DNA of 64,000 bases, taken from positions 248,001 to 312,000 of the forward strand of contig NZ_JAGGOG010000003.1 of the NCBI RefSeq assembly GCF_018614655.1, given 5' to 3'. The notes beneath the pieces were generated by a model, which was not told where the DNA came from, made no database searches, and was given only the letters and a program-made list of their open reading frames with translations. The first letter of the stretch is position 1; each line of letters opens with the position of its first letter. The position numbers were made by a program, and so were the translations under genes. The stretch comes from Pseudomonas fluorescens. Its GTDB lineage: Bacteria > Pseudomonadota > Gammaproteobacteria > Pseudomonadales > Pseudomonadaceae. This document shows, piece by piece, positions 42,521-52,614 of the stretch.

Positions 42521-44179
42521 TCAATAATGTGGGAGCGGCGGTGTAGACCGCGCGACAATACCTTCCACGTCCACACCACGAGGCAAGGTGCCATACGCCC
42601 GCCCCGACGACTCACTCAACCGACTGGCAATAAACCCATCACTGACACTGCTATTGCCCGCCTCCAGCAGCAACTTGGCCTGCAACGCCAAGGCGATATC
42701 TTCGGTGAGTTGCCGGGCGCGGTACTGAATATCCTGGGTGTCCATGAACGCTGACTTGAGCTGTTCAATATGTCGAGCCAGGTGCTTGTCACCATGACCG
42801 TCCCCCAGCTCGACAAACAACGCCTCCAGTACGCCAGGCTCTTTCGACAGCGCCCGCAGCACATCCAGGCACTGCACGTTGCCGGAACCCTCCCACGTCG
42901 AATTGACCGGCGCCTCACGGTACAGCCGCGGCAGGATACTGTCCTCGACATACCCGGCACCGCCCATGCACTCAGCGGCCTCGTTGATCATCGCCGGCGC
43001 GCGCTTGCAGATCCAATATTTGCCCACCGCCGTCACCAGCCGGGCGAATTTGGCCTCCTGTTCATTATCGAGATGGTCCAGCGCCCGGCCCATGCGCATG
43101 CTCAAGGCCAGCGCCGCTTCGCTTTCCAGCGCCAGGTCGGCCAGTACGTTTTGCATCAGCGGCTGCTCGCTGAGTACCCGACCGCCCACCAAACGATGAG
43201 CACAGTGATGGCTGGCCTGGGTCAATGCCTGGCGCATCAACGAACTGGAACCCACCATGCAATCGAAGCGGGTCATGGCGACCATTTCAATAATGGTCGG
43301 TACGCCGCGTCCTTCTTCGCCGATCATCCAGGCCAGGGCTCCGCGGAACTCCACTTCGCTGGATGCGTTGGAGCAGTTGCCGAGTTTGTTTTTCAGACGC
43401 TGGATATAGAACTGGTTGCGGGTGTCATCCGGACGGTGCCGGGGCAGCAGGAAACAGGTCAGGCCCTTGTCGGTCTGGGCCAGGGTCAGGAAGGCGTCAC
43501 ACATGGGCGCCGAGCAGAACCACTTGTGGCCCACCAGTTCATAGGGCTGGCCCGGTCCGCCGGCGCCCACCGGGTAGGCGCGGGTGGTGTTGGCACGCAC
43601 ATCGGTGCCGCCCTGTTTCTCGGTCATGGCCATGCCGATGGTGGCACCGGTCTTGTGGGCAATGCCGACGTTACGCGGGTCGTATTCGGTGTTGAGGATT
43701 TTCGGCAACCAGGTTTCAGCCAGGTCCGGCTGCAAACGCAGGGCCGGGACACACGCGAAGGTCATGGTCAGCGGGCAGCCGGTGCCGGCTTCGGCCTGGC
43801 TGTGCAAGTAGGTCATGGCTGCGCGAGCAACATGCGCGCCAGGTTGCGGATGAGCCCAGGGCAGCGACGGTAAGCCATGTTCGATGGCCGTACGCATCAG
43901 CTCATGATAAGCAGGATGAAACGCCACCTGGTCAATACGATGGCCATAGCGGTCATGGCTGTTGAACACCGGCTTGTTCTCGTTGGCCAGGAACCCGGCC
44001 GCCATCAACGGCCCACCCGCCAGCGCGCCATAGGCGTCGATCCGCTCCTGGGCCCAACCGGCACCGAAGCGACGGGACCAGTCTTGCAGGGGCAAATCGA
44101 TGCGGTACAGGTTGGTACCGTCCAGGGACGGCGGCTGGTTGGTGACGTCGTGGGTTTCGGCGAACTGGTGCAGATTCAT
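42521..44179 (-). CDS. aidB: Acyl-CoA dehydrogenase-family AidB-like protein
   Basis: AidB is a flavoprotein of the alkylation response that binds DNA and flavin. The 552 residues begin at ATG 44179 (MNLHQFAETHDVTNQPP, the AidB-specific N-terminal domain). The flavin-binding MTEKQGGTDVRANTTRA motif lies at about residues 208-224. The AidB-specific C-terminal domain follows (TWEGSGNVQCLDVLRAL). Whether it is Ada-regulated is unknown; no ada box is seen. The last codons and the stop are contributed by a REP half-site (42521-42550). Confidence 0.9.
   Translation of the reverse strand: MNLHQFAETHDVTNQPPSLDGTNLYRIDLPLQDWSRRFGAGWAQERIDAYGALAGGPLMAAGFLANENKPVFNSHDRYGHRIDQVAFHPAYHELMRTAIEHGLPSLPWAHPQPGAHVARAAMTYLHSQAEAGTGCPLTMTFACVPALRLQPDLAETWLPKILNTEYDPRNVGIAHKTGATIGMAMTEKQGGTDVRANTTRAYPVGAGGPGQPYELVGHKWFCSAPMCDAFLTLAQTDKGLTCFLLPRHRPDDTRNQFYIQRLKNKLGNCSNASSEVEFRGALAWMIGEEGRGVPTIIEMVAMTRFDCMVGSSSLMRQALTQASHHCAHRLVGGRVLSEQPLMQNVLADLALESEAALALSMRMGRALDHLDNEQEAKFARLVTAVGKYWICKRAPAMINEAAECMGGAGYVEDSILPRLYREAPVNSTWEGSGNVQCLDVLRALSKEPGVLEALFVELGDGHGDKHLARHIEQLKSAFMDTQDIQYRARQLTEDIALALQAKLLLEAGNSSVSDGFIASRLSESSGRAYGTLPRGVDVEGIVARSTPPLPHY
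42523..42550. repeat. REP half-site inside the end of aidB
   Basis: TGTGGGAGCGGCGGTGTAGA matches the left arm of REP elements elsewhere (compare 39818 and 56516). On the minus strand it encodes the final aidB residues STPPLPHY, and the stop follows immediately. Confidence 0.65.
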
Positions 44180-44268
44180 GACGGGCCTCCTGAAAAAGTG
44201 GCCTCGTTGTCTGAAGCCTGAATTTCAGTTAAGCACCGTCACCTGCGTTAAAAAAGTGGCATAAGCGC

Positions 44269-46647
44269 CTAACTGTCGGCGCTTTCGCCCTCAACTGTCG
44301 ACAACAGCCGGCGCTCCAATACTGCCTGCAAGGCTTCAAACCGTATCGGCTTGACCAGCCGGTCGGTGAGGCCAACACCATGGCAGTGTTCACGCTCGGG
44401 GCTTTGCAGCGAGGTGCTCAAGGTAATCACCGGCAGTCCACCGCACCCCGGCAACGCACGGATCTGGCAACACAGGGAAAAGCTCCCTTCCGGTAAATCC
44501 AGCAGCACGGCATCGAAGGTGTCGTCCTGCAACAACGTCATCGCCGCCGGTCCGCTATCGACCGTCTTCACCCGGTAACCGAGCTTGAGCAACATGCCAC
44601 GCACCACCCACTGCGCCACGCTGTTGTCGTCCACCAGCAACACCACGCAGTCCTGAGGCACACGCGGAGTATCGGACACACGACAAGGCACTGAAGGCTC
44701 AGCAGGGACGGGGTTAACCTCAAGCTCCACCTGAAAGCGGCTGCCCCGGCGAGGTTCGGAGTGATGGGTCAAGCGCCCACCCAACAACTCGATCAGTTGC
44801 CGGCAAATCGCCAGGCCTATACCCAGGCCGCCGTATTCGCGAGTCATGGAGCCATCGAGCTGGAAAAAGCGCTGATACAGAGTCGCTTCGTCCAGGTAGG
44901 CGAAGCCGATACCGGTGTCGGTGACAATAAAAGTCAGGCGCAGGTGGCCGTCCGCGGTGGTCAGCCCGACCACCCGTACCCGCACAGTCCCTTCGTGGGT
45001 GAACTTGAAGGCATTGTCCAGCAAGCATTCCAGGCATTGCGTCAACTTGTCCGCATCAGCCTCCACGCGATCGGGCAATTCGTCGGCGACATCAATGGAA
45101 AACTCCAGCCCCTTGCTTTGAGCATTGGCCAGAAACCGCTGGCGCAAGGTGTCGAGCAAGCCCCGCAAGCTGAAAACCTGGGGCTGAGCATGAAGGCGAC
45201 CGGCCTGCAGCTCGGTCAAGGTGAGGATGCCGTTGACCATGCGCATCATGTCTCGCGCCGAACCTGCGGCGGTTTGCTGGTACCGCGCCAGCTCGCCATC
45301 CAGCGGCTCGGTCTGCATCAGTTCCAGCGAGCCGATCACACCGTTCATCGGTGTGCGCAGTTCGTGGGTCAAGGTGGCGAGAAATTCGTCCTTCAATTGG
45401 TTGCTGCGGGCCAGTTGTTGGTTGAGCGCTTCGAGCTTCTGGCTGGCATCGAGCAGGATTTGCGCTTGCTGCTCGCGCATCGAGTTGATGCGGTCTGCCA
45501 GGGCCAGGGACAGCAACGCAACTTCCAGTGCAGAGCCGATCTGGCTGGCGTACATGGTCAGGAATACGTTAGGCAGGTAGCCCAGCACCATCAGCGTATT
45601 GACCACCCCGCCAATCAGGAACGCCGACCAGGCAATGATGAAGTAACGCGCCATTCGTTGGCCGCAGTACCAGGCCTTGATGGCGGCAACGAAGATCGTC
45701 ACGGTAAAGATCAGCGCCAGGCCGGTGGCCAGCCGCAACGCCAGGGCGTAGCTGGTCAGCAACGCCAGTACCATCACCCCTGCGCCACACGCCGCCAGCC
45801 CTACCAGTAGCCGGTTGAGCCAGCGACTGTAAAGCGCGGTATGCAGAAAGCTGCGGGCGAACAGACTGCCAAAGAGCGCCGCCGAACCAATCAGGAAAGG
45901 AACGGCAGCATTGGCCCACCATGGACTATTGGGCCAGAAATATTGCACGGCGACGCCGTTTACCGACAGTTGATACAAGCCGAACGAGGCGATGTAGAGG
46001 ATGTAATAGAGGTAACTGGTATCACGCACGCTGAGGTAAATAAACAGGTTGTAGATCAGCATCCCCAGCAATACGCCGTAGATCACGCCCAACACATACA
46101 AGCGCAACGGCTGCTGCTCCAGGTACGCGGTGCTCGACCAGAGGGTCAACGGCGCCTGGATCGAACCCTGGCTTTGCAGGCGCAGGTACAGGGTTTCCTG
46201 CTGATCGGGGGCAAACTCCAACTTGAACAGATAGCTGCTCTGGCGAATCTCACGGCTGGAAAAAGGCAACACGCTGCCCGTGCGAGCTGCCAGGCGATAA
46301 CCACCCGCGCCATCGGTTTGATACAGATCCAGATGATTCAGCGGCGGATAGGCCAACTCCAGCAGCCAGGTGCTTGGCGGGTGAGGATTCTTGGGGAGGT
46401 AATGCAGGTCGACCTTGAGCCAGAACACCGAGCGCGAATAGCCCGCATTGAGGGTGGCTTTGTCATGGGGTTTAAACCGATCGGCGTTGCCTTGGGAACT
46501 GACATCCTTGATGTCGAGGGTACCGCTCGGATCTTCGAGCACTTGCATCACCTGGCCCAGCGGCAGGCTTCGGGTGGTGTCCGTAAACTCGACTGCGCCG
46601 GCCAGCATCGGCAACCCGCACCACAGTAACATCAGCAAATAGCGCAT
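44269..46647 (-). CDS. 7TMR-DISM hybrid sensor histidine kinase
   Basis: The 792-residue protein has a signal peptide, a periplasmic 7TMR-DISM extracellular domain (about residues 25-160), seven membrane helices (about 180-390) and a coiled-coil linker. HisKA follows with the phospho-His in TLTHELRTPMNGVIG, near residue 418. The ATPase has N in LLDNAFKFTHEG, G1 DTGIGF and G2 GGLGIGLAICRQL. A C-terminal receiver domain has paired Asp (LLVDDN), phospho-Asp in AVLLDLPEG and Lys in LVKPI. No response regulator gene is adjacent. The signal is unknown; relatives sense carbohydrates or surface cues. Confidence 0.92.
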   Translation of the reverse strand: MRYLLMLLWCGLPMLAGAVEFTDTTRSLPLGQVMQVLEDPSGTLDIKDVSSQGNADRFKPHDKATLNAGYSRSVFWLKVDLHYLPKNPHPPSTWLLELAYPPLNHLDLYQTDGAGGYRLAARTGSVLPFSSREIRQSSYLFKLEFAPDQQETLYLRLQSQGSIQAPLTLWSSTAYLEQQPLRLYVLGVIYGVLLGMLIYNLFIYLSVRDTSYLYYILYIASFGLYQLSVNGVAVQYFWPNSPWWANAAVPFLIGSAALFGSLFARSFLHTALYSRWLNRLLVGLAACGAGVMVLALLTSYALALRLATGLALIFTVTIFVAAIKAWYCGQRMARYFIIAWSAFLIGGVVNTLMVLGYLPNVFLTMYASQIGSALEVALLSLALADRINSMREQQAQILLDASQKLEALNQQLARSNQLKDEFLATLTHELRTPMNGVIGSLELMQTEPLDGELARYQQTAAGSARDMMRMVNGILTLTELQAGRLHAQPQVFSLRGLLDTLRQRFLANAQSKGLEFSIDVADELPDRVEADADKLTQCLECLLDNAFKFTHEGTVRVRVVGLTTADGHLRLTFIVTDTGIGFAYLDEATLYQRFFQLDGSMTREYGGLGIGLAICRQLIELLGGRLTHHSEPRRGSRFQVELEVNPVPAEPSVPCRVSDTPRVPQDCVVLLVDDNSVAQWVVRGMLLKLGYRVKTVDSGPAAMTLLQDDTFDAVLLDLPEGSFSLCCQIRALPGCGGLPVITLSTSLQSPEREHCHGVGLTDRLVKPIRFEALQAVLERRLLSTVEGESADS

Positions 46648-46932
46648 AGAGCCCCAGCGTGGCCTGTCCGGTTATGTCAAAAGCCCCCATTCCTTTTGAG
46701 AAGACGTATACCGGCATTACAGTTATTGTTTGAAACCACTCTAGCATAGCCGGTAAAGGCCAATGGACACCATTGAAATTAAAATCTGAAAGGCTCTAGT
46801 ACGGGCGTTCCAGAACGTTTCCCGAGAGCAGATTGATGACTGATCAGGACCGCCCACACGCATTTTCAGTCGTGAAATTCAACCCGCGCCCAACAGCCAC
46901 GCAAAAAGCGTTTGGTGGTAAGCTCGCGCACC

Positions 46933-47730
46933 ATGAATATCTACAGCTCCCGCCCCGTTGTCCTCTGTCTCTCCGGCCATGATCCCAGTGGTGGCGCCGG
47001 CTTGCAGGCAGATATCGAAGCCCTGCTCGCCCAGGGTTGTCATGCGGCTCCGGCCATCACCGCGTTGACCGTGCAGAACACCGTCAATGTCAGTGATTTC
47101 CGCGTGCTTGACCGTGAGTGGGTGTTGGCCCAGGCCAACGCCGTGCTCGGCGACTCCCAAGTGGCCGCGGTCAAGCTGGGTATGCTCGGCTCCACGGCCA
47201 TGGTCGACACCGTCGTCGAGTTGCTCAAGGAGCACCCGCACCTGCCGGTGGTCTGCGACCCGGTGCTGCGGGCCGGCGGCGGCGGCAGCCTGGGCAAGGA
47301 CGAAGTCGGCTACGCCATGCGCGAACGGCTGTTGCCACTGTCGCTGATTGCCACCCCCAATCTGCCGGAAGCGCGCATCCTGGCGGAACTGCCCGAAGGC
47401 AGCGCCGACGAGTGCGCCGAGAAACTGCTGCCGTTCATCAAGCACCTGTTGATCACCGGCGGTCATGGCGACGAGCATGAAGTGCACAATCGCCTGTACA
47501 GCCGCGATGGCAGCCATCGGACCTTTACCTGCCAGCGTTTGCCCGGCAGCTATCACGGTTCCGGCTGCACTCTGGCCAGCGCCCTTGCCGGCCGCCTGGC
47601 CCAGGGCGAAGGCCTGGTCAGCGCGGTAGAGTCAGCGCTCAATTATACTTGGCGCACCCTGCGTGACGCCGAACAACTCGGCCAGGGGCAGTTTGTTCCC
47701 CGTCGCCTGCCGTTGGATTTCTGCTCGTAA
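46933..47730 (+). CDS. thiD: Hydroxymethylpyrimidine/phosphomethylpyrimidine kinase
   Basis: ThiD phosphorylates HMP and HMP-phosphate to give HMP-PP for thiamine synthesis. From ATG 46933 there are 265 residues. The ribokinase-fold motifs are GHDPSGGAGLQADI near residue 16, VCDPVLRAGGGG, TPNLPEARIL and the anion-hole/catalytic GSGCTLASALAG. It is the first gene of thiD-thiE-hemL, spaced by 18 and 21 bp. I see no TPP riboswitch in the 285-bp region upstream. Confidence 0.93.
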   Translation: MNIYSSRPVVLCLSGHDPSGGAGLQADIEALLAQGCHAAPAITALTVQNTVNVSDFRVLDREWVLAQANAVLGDSQVAAVKLGMLGSTAMVDTVVELLKEHPHLPVVCDPVLRAGGGGSLGKDEVGYAMRERLLPLSLIATPNLPEARILAELPEGSADECAEKLLPFIKHLLITGGHGDEHEVHNRLYSRDGSHRTFTCQRLPGSYHGSGCTLASALAGRLAQGEGLVSAVESALNYTWRTLRDAEQLGQGQFVPRRLPLDFCS

Positions 47731-47748
47731 CATCAAGAGGCCTGCCCG

Positions 47749-48375
47749 ATGAAACTACGTGGCCTTTATGCCATTACCGACAGCCAACTGTTGGCCGGCA
47801 AGTTCCTGGCCTACGTCGAAGCGGCGTTGGACGGTGGCGTGACCCTGCTGCAATACCGAGACAAAAGCAGCGATGAGGCGCGCCGCCTGCGGGAGGCCGA
47901 GAAATTGCGTGAGTTGTGTTCACGCTACAAGACTCAGTTGATCATCAACGACGACGCCGAATTGGCTGCACGCCTGGGTGTCGGCGTACACCTGGGCCAG
48001 ACCGACGGCCCGCTGACGCCGGCCCGGGCATTGCTGGGGCGTGATGCGATCATCGGTTCCACCTGCCACAGCCAGATCGAACTGGCCGAACAAGCGGCCA
48101 AGGAAGGCGCCAGTTACGTCGCCTTCGGCCGCTTCTTCAATTCCAACACCAAGCCCGGTGCCCCGGCGGCCGACATTGAACTGCTGACCCAGGCCCGCGC
48201 CCGGTTGCACCTGCCGATCTGCGTGATCGGCGGCATCACCCTGGAAAACGCCGAGCCCCTGGTGGCCCACGGTGCCGACCTGCTGGCGGTGGTCCATGGC
48301 CTGTTTGGTGCCGACAGCCCTGCAGAAGTGACGCGCCGTGCCCGCGCCTTCAACGAACTGCTCAAGATTCAATAA
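47749..48375 (+). CDS. thiE: Thiamine-phosphate synthase
   Basis: ThiE joins HMP-PP and thiazole phosphate to form thiamine phosphate. The 208-residue TIM barrel has the early [13 protein letters not shown], the pyrophosphate-contact [26 protein letters not shown] and [14 protein letters not shown], the phosphate-binding residues. It lies between thiD and hemL on the same strand. Confidence 0.95.
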   Translation: MKLRGLYAITDSQLLAGKFLAYVEAALDGGVTLLQYRDKSSDEARRLREAEKLRELCSRYKTQLIINDDAELAARLGVGVHLGQTDGPLTPARALLGRDAIIGSTCHSQIELAEQAAKEGASYVAFGRFFNSNTKPGAPAADIELLTQARARLHLPICVIGGITLENAEPLVAHGADLLAVVHGLFGADSPAEVTRRARAFNELLKIQ

Positions 48376-48396
48376 TCGATTTCAGAGAGCCCGATC

Positions 48397-49680
48397 ATGT
48401 CCCGTTCCGAAACCCTGTTTGCCAATGCCCAGAAACACATCCCCGGTGGCGTGAACTCGCCCGTGCGCGCCTTCAAAAGCGTTGGCGGCACGCCGCTGTT
48501 CTTCAAGCACGCCGAAGGCGCCTACGTCACTGATGAAGACGACAAGCGCTATGTCGACTACGTCGGCTCCTGGGGCCCGATGATCCTCGGCCACAGCCAC
48601 CCGGACGTGCTGGACGCGGTACGCAAACAGCTGGAACACGGCCTGTCCTATGGCGCCCCGACCGCCATGGAAACCGAGATGGCTGACCTGGTCTGCTCCA
48701 TCGTGCCCTCCATGGAGATGGTGCGGATGGTCAGCTCCGGCACCGAAGCCACCATGAGCGCCATTCGCCTTGCCCGGGGTTTCACCGGCCGCGACAGCAT
48801 CATCAAGTTCGAAGGCTGCTACCACGGCCACTCCGACAGCCTGCTGGTCAAGGCCGGCTCCGGCTTGCTGACCCAGGGTGTACCAAGCTCCGCCGGTGTG
48901 CCTGCCGCATTTGCCAAACACACCCTGACCCTGCCATTCAACGACATCGCTGCAGTCGAGCAGATGCTCAGCGAAGTCGGCCAGGAAGTGGCGTGCATCA
49001 TCGTCGAGCCCGTGGCCGGCAACATGAACTGCGTTCCACCGGCCCCGGGTTTTCTCGAAGGCCTGCGGACCCTGTGCGACAAGCACGGCGTGGTGTTGAT
49101 TTTCGATGAAGTGATGACCGGTTTCCGCGTCGCCCTCGGCGGTGCCCAGGCGCACTACGGCGTGACCCCGGACCTGAGCACGTTCGGCAAGATCATCGGT
49201 GGCGGTATGCCGGTGGGCTGCTTTGGCGGCAAGCGTGAAATCATGCAGCACATCGCCCCGTTGGGCCCGGTTTATCAGGCTGGCACCCTGTCCGGTAACC
49301 CGCTGGCCATGGCCGCCGGCCTGACCACCCTGCGCCTGATCAGCCGCCCGGGCTTCCACGCCGAACTGACCGACTACACCGCCCGACTGCTGGACGGCCT
49401 GCAACAGCGTGCCGATGCGGCCGGTATTCCATTCGTCACCACACAAGCGGGTGGCATGTTCGGCCTGTACTTCAGCGGCGCCGATGACATCGTCACCTTC
49501 GATGACGTGATGAGCAGCGATGCCGAACTGTTCAAGCGCTTCTTCCACCTGATGCTGGAAGGCGGTGTGTACCTGGCCCCGAGCGCCTTTGAAGCCGGTT
49601 TCACCTCGATCGCCCACGGTGACGCCGAGCTGAAACTGACCCTCGACGCAGCCGAACGTGCCTTCGCCGCCCTGAAATAA
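48397..49680 (+). CDS. hemL: Glutamate-1-semialdehyde 2,1-aminomutase
   Basis: HemL makes 5-aminolevulinate, the first committed haem precursor. The 427 residues include the start [38 protein letters not shown] and [16 protein letters not shown]. The PLP-lysine is in [14 protein letters not shown] at about residue 267. It is the last gene of the thiD-thiE-hemL unit and is followed by a good terminator. Confidence 0.96.
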   Translation: MSRSETLFANAQKHIPGGVNSPVRAFKSVGGTPLFFKHAEGAYVTDEDDKRYVDYVGSWGPMILGHSHPDVLDAVRKQLEHGLSYGAPTAMETEMADLVCSIVPSMEMVRMVSSGTEATMSAIRLARGFTGRDSIIKFEGCYHGHSDSLLVKAGSGLLTQGVPSSAGVPAAFAKHTLTLPFNDIAAVEQMLSEVGQEVACIIVEPVAGNMNCVPPAPGFLEGLRTLCDKHGVVLIFDEVMTGFRVALGGAQAHYGVTPDLSTFGKIIGGGMPVGCFGGKREIMQHIAPLGPVYQAGTLSGNPLAMAAGLTTLRLISRPGFHAELTDYTARLLDGLQQRADAAGIPFVTTQAGGMFGLYFSGADDIVTFDDVMSSDAELFKRFFHLMLEGGVYLAPSAFEAGFTSIAHGDAELKLTLDAAERAFAALK

Positions 49681-49693
49681 GCAGGCTTTAAAC

Positions 49694-49718
49694 CTGACGT
49701 CGCCCATGGCGGCGTCAG
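49694..49718 (+). terminator. Terminator of thiD-thiE-hemL
   Basis: CTGACGTCGCC (49694-49704) and GGCGGCGTCAG (49708-49718) form an 11-bp stem with one T-G pair and a 3-base loop, followed by a T-rich stretch (ATTTGCTACTTT). Confidence 0.75.
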
Positions 49719-49817
49719 ATTTGCTACTTTGCTTACAGAACTTTCCTTCTTTTTCCGAGAAATTACCTGCAAACCGGCAGATAACTTGCCCACGCAGCAG
49801 AAAAACGAGTAAAGACT

Positions 49818-49847
49818 TTGTAAGCAGGGGCCTGCTTATTTCATAAT
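49818..49847 (+). promoter_or_regulatory. Sigma-70-like promoter containing an 18-bp palindrome
   Basis: TTGTAA (49818-49823) and CATAAT (49842-49847) are separated by 18 bp. Between them lies TAAGCAGG-GG-CCTGCTTA (49821-49838), a perfect 8-bp inverted repeat. A dimeric regulator bound there would block or remodel polymerase binding. The promoter faces the Sel1-repeat gene 60 bp downstream. Confidence 0.5.
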
Positions 49848-49906
49848 GCGCGCTTATTGGATCCCCCTGTGGGTCCGCGCGCCCCGTCAGAGGTAAGTCG
49901 ATTCCC

Positions 49907-50461
49907 ATGAAACGCACCGGCCGCACCCTGGTTCTGGGCTGCCTGTTGCTCCTTCAGCCCCTGCTCGCGCATGCACAAGCAGGCGGCAACTCGTTGTTAA
50001 TCCCAGCGATGGGTCGTTGCACCCTCAATACCCAGCCAGAAAGCCAGGCCGAAGCCCTGAGCGCGTGCCAGCAACTGGCCGACGGCGGGGATGCGCAGGC
50101 GCAATACGAGTTGGGCGAATTCTTCCACGACAGTAAAAACCCCTCCCTCGACCTCAACAAAGCCTTGAGTTATTTCGAGAAGGCCTCGTTGCAAGGCCAC
50201 GCCCAGGCGCAATTCCAGCTGGGCAGCATGTTCTTCAAAGGCGAAGGCGTGCCGGCCAATAACGTTCAGGCGTATATCGTGCTGAAAATGGCCGCGGTCA
50301 ACGGGGCCGAAGAGGCGCTGGATACCGCCGACGAAGTCGCCGAGCATATGCAGCGTGATGAGCTGGAAGTGGCGACCCAGGTGCTGGGGCAGATTTTCCG
50401 TAACTACCTGCAGGAACTGCAGAGCGCGGATGGGCGGTCGCCTTTCTCACCACTGCCCTGA
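49907..50461 (+). CDS. Secreted Sel1-repeat (TPR-like) protein
   Basis: The precursor has 184 residues and a signal peptide (MKRTGRTLVLGCLLLLQPLLA). At least two Sel1 repeats follow, DGGDAQAQYELGEFFHD at about residue 63 and LQGHAQAQFQLGSMFFKG at about residue 96. Two cysteines (GRCTLN and LSACQQL) may form a disulfide. It likely scaffolds periplasmic interactions. A promoter with an embedded palindrome precedes it. Confidence 0.82.
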   Translation: MKRTGRTLVLGCLLLLQPLLAHAQAGGNSLLIPAMGRCTLNTQPESQAEALSACQQLADGGDAQAQYELGEFFHDSKNPSLDLNKALSYFEKASLQGHAQAQFQLGSMFFKGEGVPANNVQAYIVLKMAAVNGAEEALDTADEVAEHMQRDELEVATQVLGQIFRNYLQELQSADGRSPFSPLP

Positions 50462-50483
50462 ATTCTGTAGCGCCTTCACTGAC

Positions 50484-50571
50484 GCCTTCGCGAGCAAGCC
50501 CGCTCCCACATTCGACCGCGTTTCCACAGCTGGAATGCGGTCGAATGTGGGAGCGGGCTTGCTCGCGAAGG
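50484..50571. repeat. REP-type palindrome pair, head-to-head orientation
   Basis: GCCTTCGCGAGCAAGCCCGC starts the left copy and ends in CTCCCACA; the right copy runs TGTGGGAGCGGGCTTGCTCG. An inner inverted repeat (TTCGACCGC and GCGGTCGAA) links them. The orientation is opposite to the other pairs. Confidence 0.85.
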
Positions 50572-50591
50572 GGCCGACTCGATCTAAAGCC

Positions 50592-50918
50592 TTACTTCTC
50601 AGGCATTGGCATCGGAAACGGCATGACATTGCTCATGCCCCGGGCTTCGCTGATTTTCGGCGTGCCCAGACGCTCGACTTCATCGATGCGCACAATCGAA
50701 TGCATTGGCACAAAACTACGCACCACGCCTTCGAACTGGGCCTTGAGTTTTTCCTCGCCGGGGTCGACGACCAGCTGTGTACGCTCGCCAAAGACGAACT
50801 CTTCCACTTCCAGGAAGCCCCACAGATCACTTTGATAGATCTGCTTGGCGTACATTTCGAACACCTGGCCCTGGTTAAGGAAAATCACCTTGTAGATTGG
50901 AGCTTCACGTTTGGTCAT
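50592..50918 (-). CDS. DUF1820 family protein
   Basis: From ATG 50918 there are 108 residues; upstream codons to 50936 are unsupported. The start MTKREAPIYKVIFLNQGQVF and QIYQSDLWGFLEVEEFVF match the DUF1820 family, small cytoplasmic proteins of unknown function in gamma-proteobacteria. The tail is Pro/Met-rich (SNVMPFPMPMPEK). Confidence 0.85.
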   Translation of the reverse strand: MTKREAPIYKVIFLNQGQVFEMYAKQIYQSDLWGFLEVEEFVFGERTQLVVDPGEEKLKAQFEGVVRSFVPMHSIVRIDEVERLGTPKISEARGMSNVMPFPMPMPEK

Positions 50919-51049
50919 GGTGGGCGGGTAACACATCGGGGATATAAAAGAGGGCGCGAACTATAGCATGGCACCCGATGCACAGTGCTAGGAACCTATC
51001 GGCATGCCCCCTATAATGCGCGGTTCTTTACCACCAGTTGACGATCCCC

Positions 51050-52378
51050 ATGGCCAAGAAGCTTTACATCGAAACCCACGGTTGCCAGATGAACGAGTAC
51101 GACAGCTCGCGCATGGTCGATCTGCTGGGTGAACATCAGGCCCTGGAAGTCACCGCCCGCGCTGAAGATGCCGACGTGATCCTGCTCAATACCTGCTCGA
51201 TCCGCGAGCGAGCCCAGGACCGTGTGTACTCGCAGCTGGGTCGCTGGCGCGAATTGAAACTGGCCAACCCGGACATGGTGATCGCCGTCGGCGGTTGCGT
51301 GGCCAGCCAGGAAGGTGCCGCCATTCGCGACCGCGCGCCCTATGTGGACGTGGTCTTTGGCCCGCAGACCCTGCACCGTCTGCCGGAAATGATCGACGCC
51401 GCCCGTATCACCAAGCTGCCCCAGGTTGACGTCTCGTTTCCGGAAATCGAAAAATTCGACCATTTGCCCGAGCCACGTATCGACGGCCCGAGCGCTTATG
51501 TGTCGGTGATGGAAGGTTGCAGCAAGTACTGCACCTTCTGCGTCGTGCCTTATACCCGCGGAGAAGAAGTCAGCCGACCGTTCGACGACGTACTGGCCGA
51601 AATCATCCACCTGGCCGAGAACGGCGTGCGCGAAGTGACCCTGTTGGGCCAGAACGTCAACGGCTATCGCGGCCAGACCCACGACGGACGCATGGCGGAC
51701 CTGGCGGAACTGATCCGCGTGGTCGCCGCCGTCGACGGTATCGAGCGTATTCGCTACACCACCTCGCACCCGCTGGAGTTCTCCGACAGCCTGATCCAGG
51801 CCCACGCCGAAGTACCGGAGCTGGTCAAACACCTGCATTTGCCGGTGCAATCGGGCTCGGACCGCATCCTCTCGGCCATGAAGCGCAACCACACCGCCCT
51901 GGAATACAAATCCAAACTGCGCAAACTGCGCGCAGCGGTACCGGGCATCTGCATCAGCTCGGATTTCATCGTCGGCTTTCCTGGCGAGACCGAGAAGGAT
52001 TTCCAGCAGACCATGAAGCTGATTGAAGACGTCGGTTTCGACTTTTCCTACTCGTTCGTCTACAGCCAGCGCCCAGGCACCCCGGCCGCCGACCTCGCGG
52101 ACGAAACCCCGGAAGCGCTGAAAAAGGAGCGCCTGAACGCCCTGCAACATCGACTCAACCAGCAAGGCTTCGAGATCAGCCGCCAGATGGTGGGATCGAC
52201 CCAGCGCATTCTGGTCACCGACTACTCGAAGAAAGACCCGGGCGAGCTGCAAGGTCGGACCGAGAACAACCGAATCGTCAACTTCCGTTGCGATAACCCG
52301 ACCCTGATCGGGCAGTTCGCGGACGTGCATATTGATGCGGCCCAACCGCACTCGCTGCGCGGCTCGTTGATCAACTGA
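51050..52378 (+). CDS. miaB: tRNA-2-methylthio-N6-dimethylallyladenosine synthase
   Basis: MiaB adds the 2-methylthio group to i6A37 of tRNAs. From ATG 51050 there are 442 residues. The N-terminal UPF0004 domain has the first cluster's three cysteines in [15 protein letters not shown] and GGCVAS. The radical-SAM motif is CSKYCTFC (CxxxCxxC). The C-terminal TRAM domain contains [13 protein letters not shown]. It stands at the head of the miaB-phoH-ybeY-corC-lnt block, separated from phoH by a REP. Confidence 0.96.
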   Translation: MAKKLYIETHGCQMNEYDSSRMVDLLGEHQALEVTARAEDADVILLNTCSIRERAQDRVYSQLGRWRELKLANPDMVIAVGGCVASQEGAAIRDRAPYVDVVFGPQTLHRLPEMIDAARITKLPQVDVSFPEIEKFDHLPEPRIDGPSAYVSVMEGCSKYCTFCVVPYTRGEEVSRPFDDVLAEIIHLAENGVREVTLLGQNVNGYRGQTHDGRMADLAELIRVVAAVDGIERIRYTTSHPLEFSDSLIQAHAEVPELVKHLHLPVQSGSDRILSAMKRNHTALEYKSKLRKLRAAVPGICISSDFIVGFPGETEKDFQQTMKLIEDVGFDFSYSFVYSQRPGTPAADLADETPEALKKERLNALQHRLNQQGFEISRQMVGSTQRILVTDYSKKDPGELQGRTENNRIVNFRCDNPTLIGQFADVHIDAAQPHSLRGSLIN

Positions 52379-52409
52379 CAACCCGACCTCAAGACAAATG
52401 AAGATCAAA

Positions 52410-52497
52410 TGTGGGAGCTGGCTTGCCTGCGATAGCATCACCTCGGTGCACCTGATACACCGAGGTGCCTGCATCGCGGGCAAGCCCGGCTCCCACA
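52410..52497. repeat. REP-type palindrome pair, CTGGCTTG variant
   Basis: TGTGGGAGCTGGCTTGCCTG starts the left arm, and the inverse copy ends GGCTCCCACA. An inner perfect repeat (CACCTCGGTG and CACCGAGGTG) extends the stem. It lies between miaB and phoH. Confidence 0.8.
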
Positions 52498-52614
52498 CAA
52501 GCCCGTCCACAGTAGAACTGCGCCGCACTCCGGCTATATAAGTGCTTTCGCACACCGGCTGCTGGCGTTATCCTTGATTTCATCCTAATTGCCCCAGGGC
52601 GGCTTAAAACGACC

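Noticed and set aside
46648-46932. TPP riboswitch before thiD
   Set aside because: I looked for the conserved CUGAGA and ACCUGA segments and found neither; thiD here lacks a visible riboswitch.
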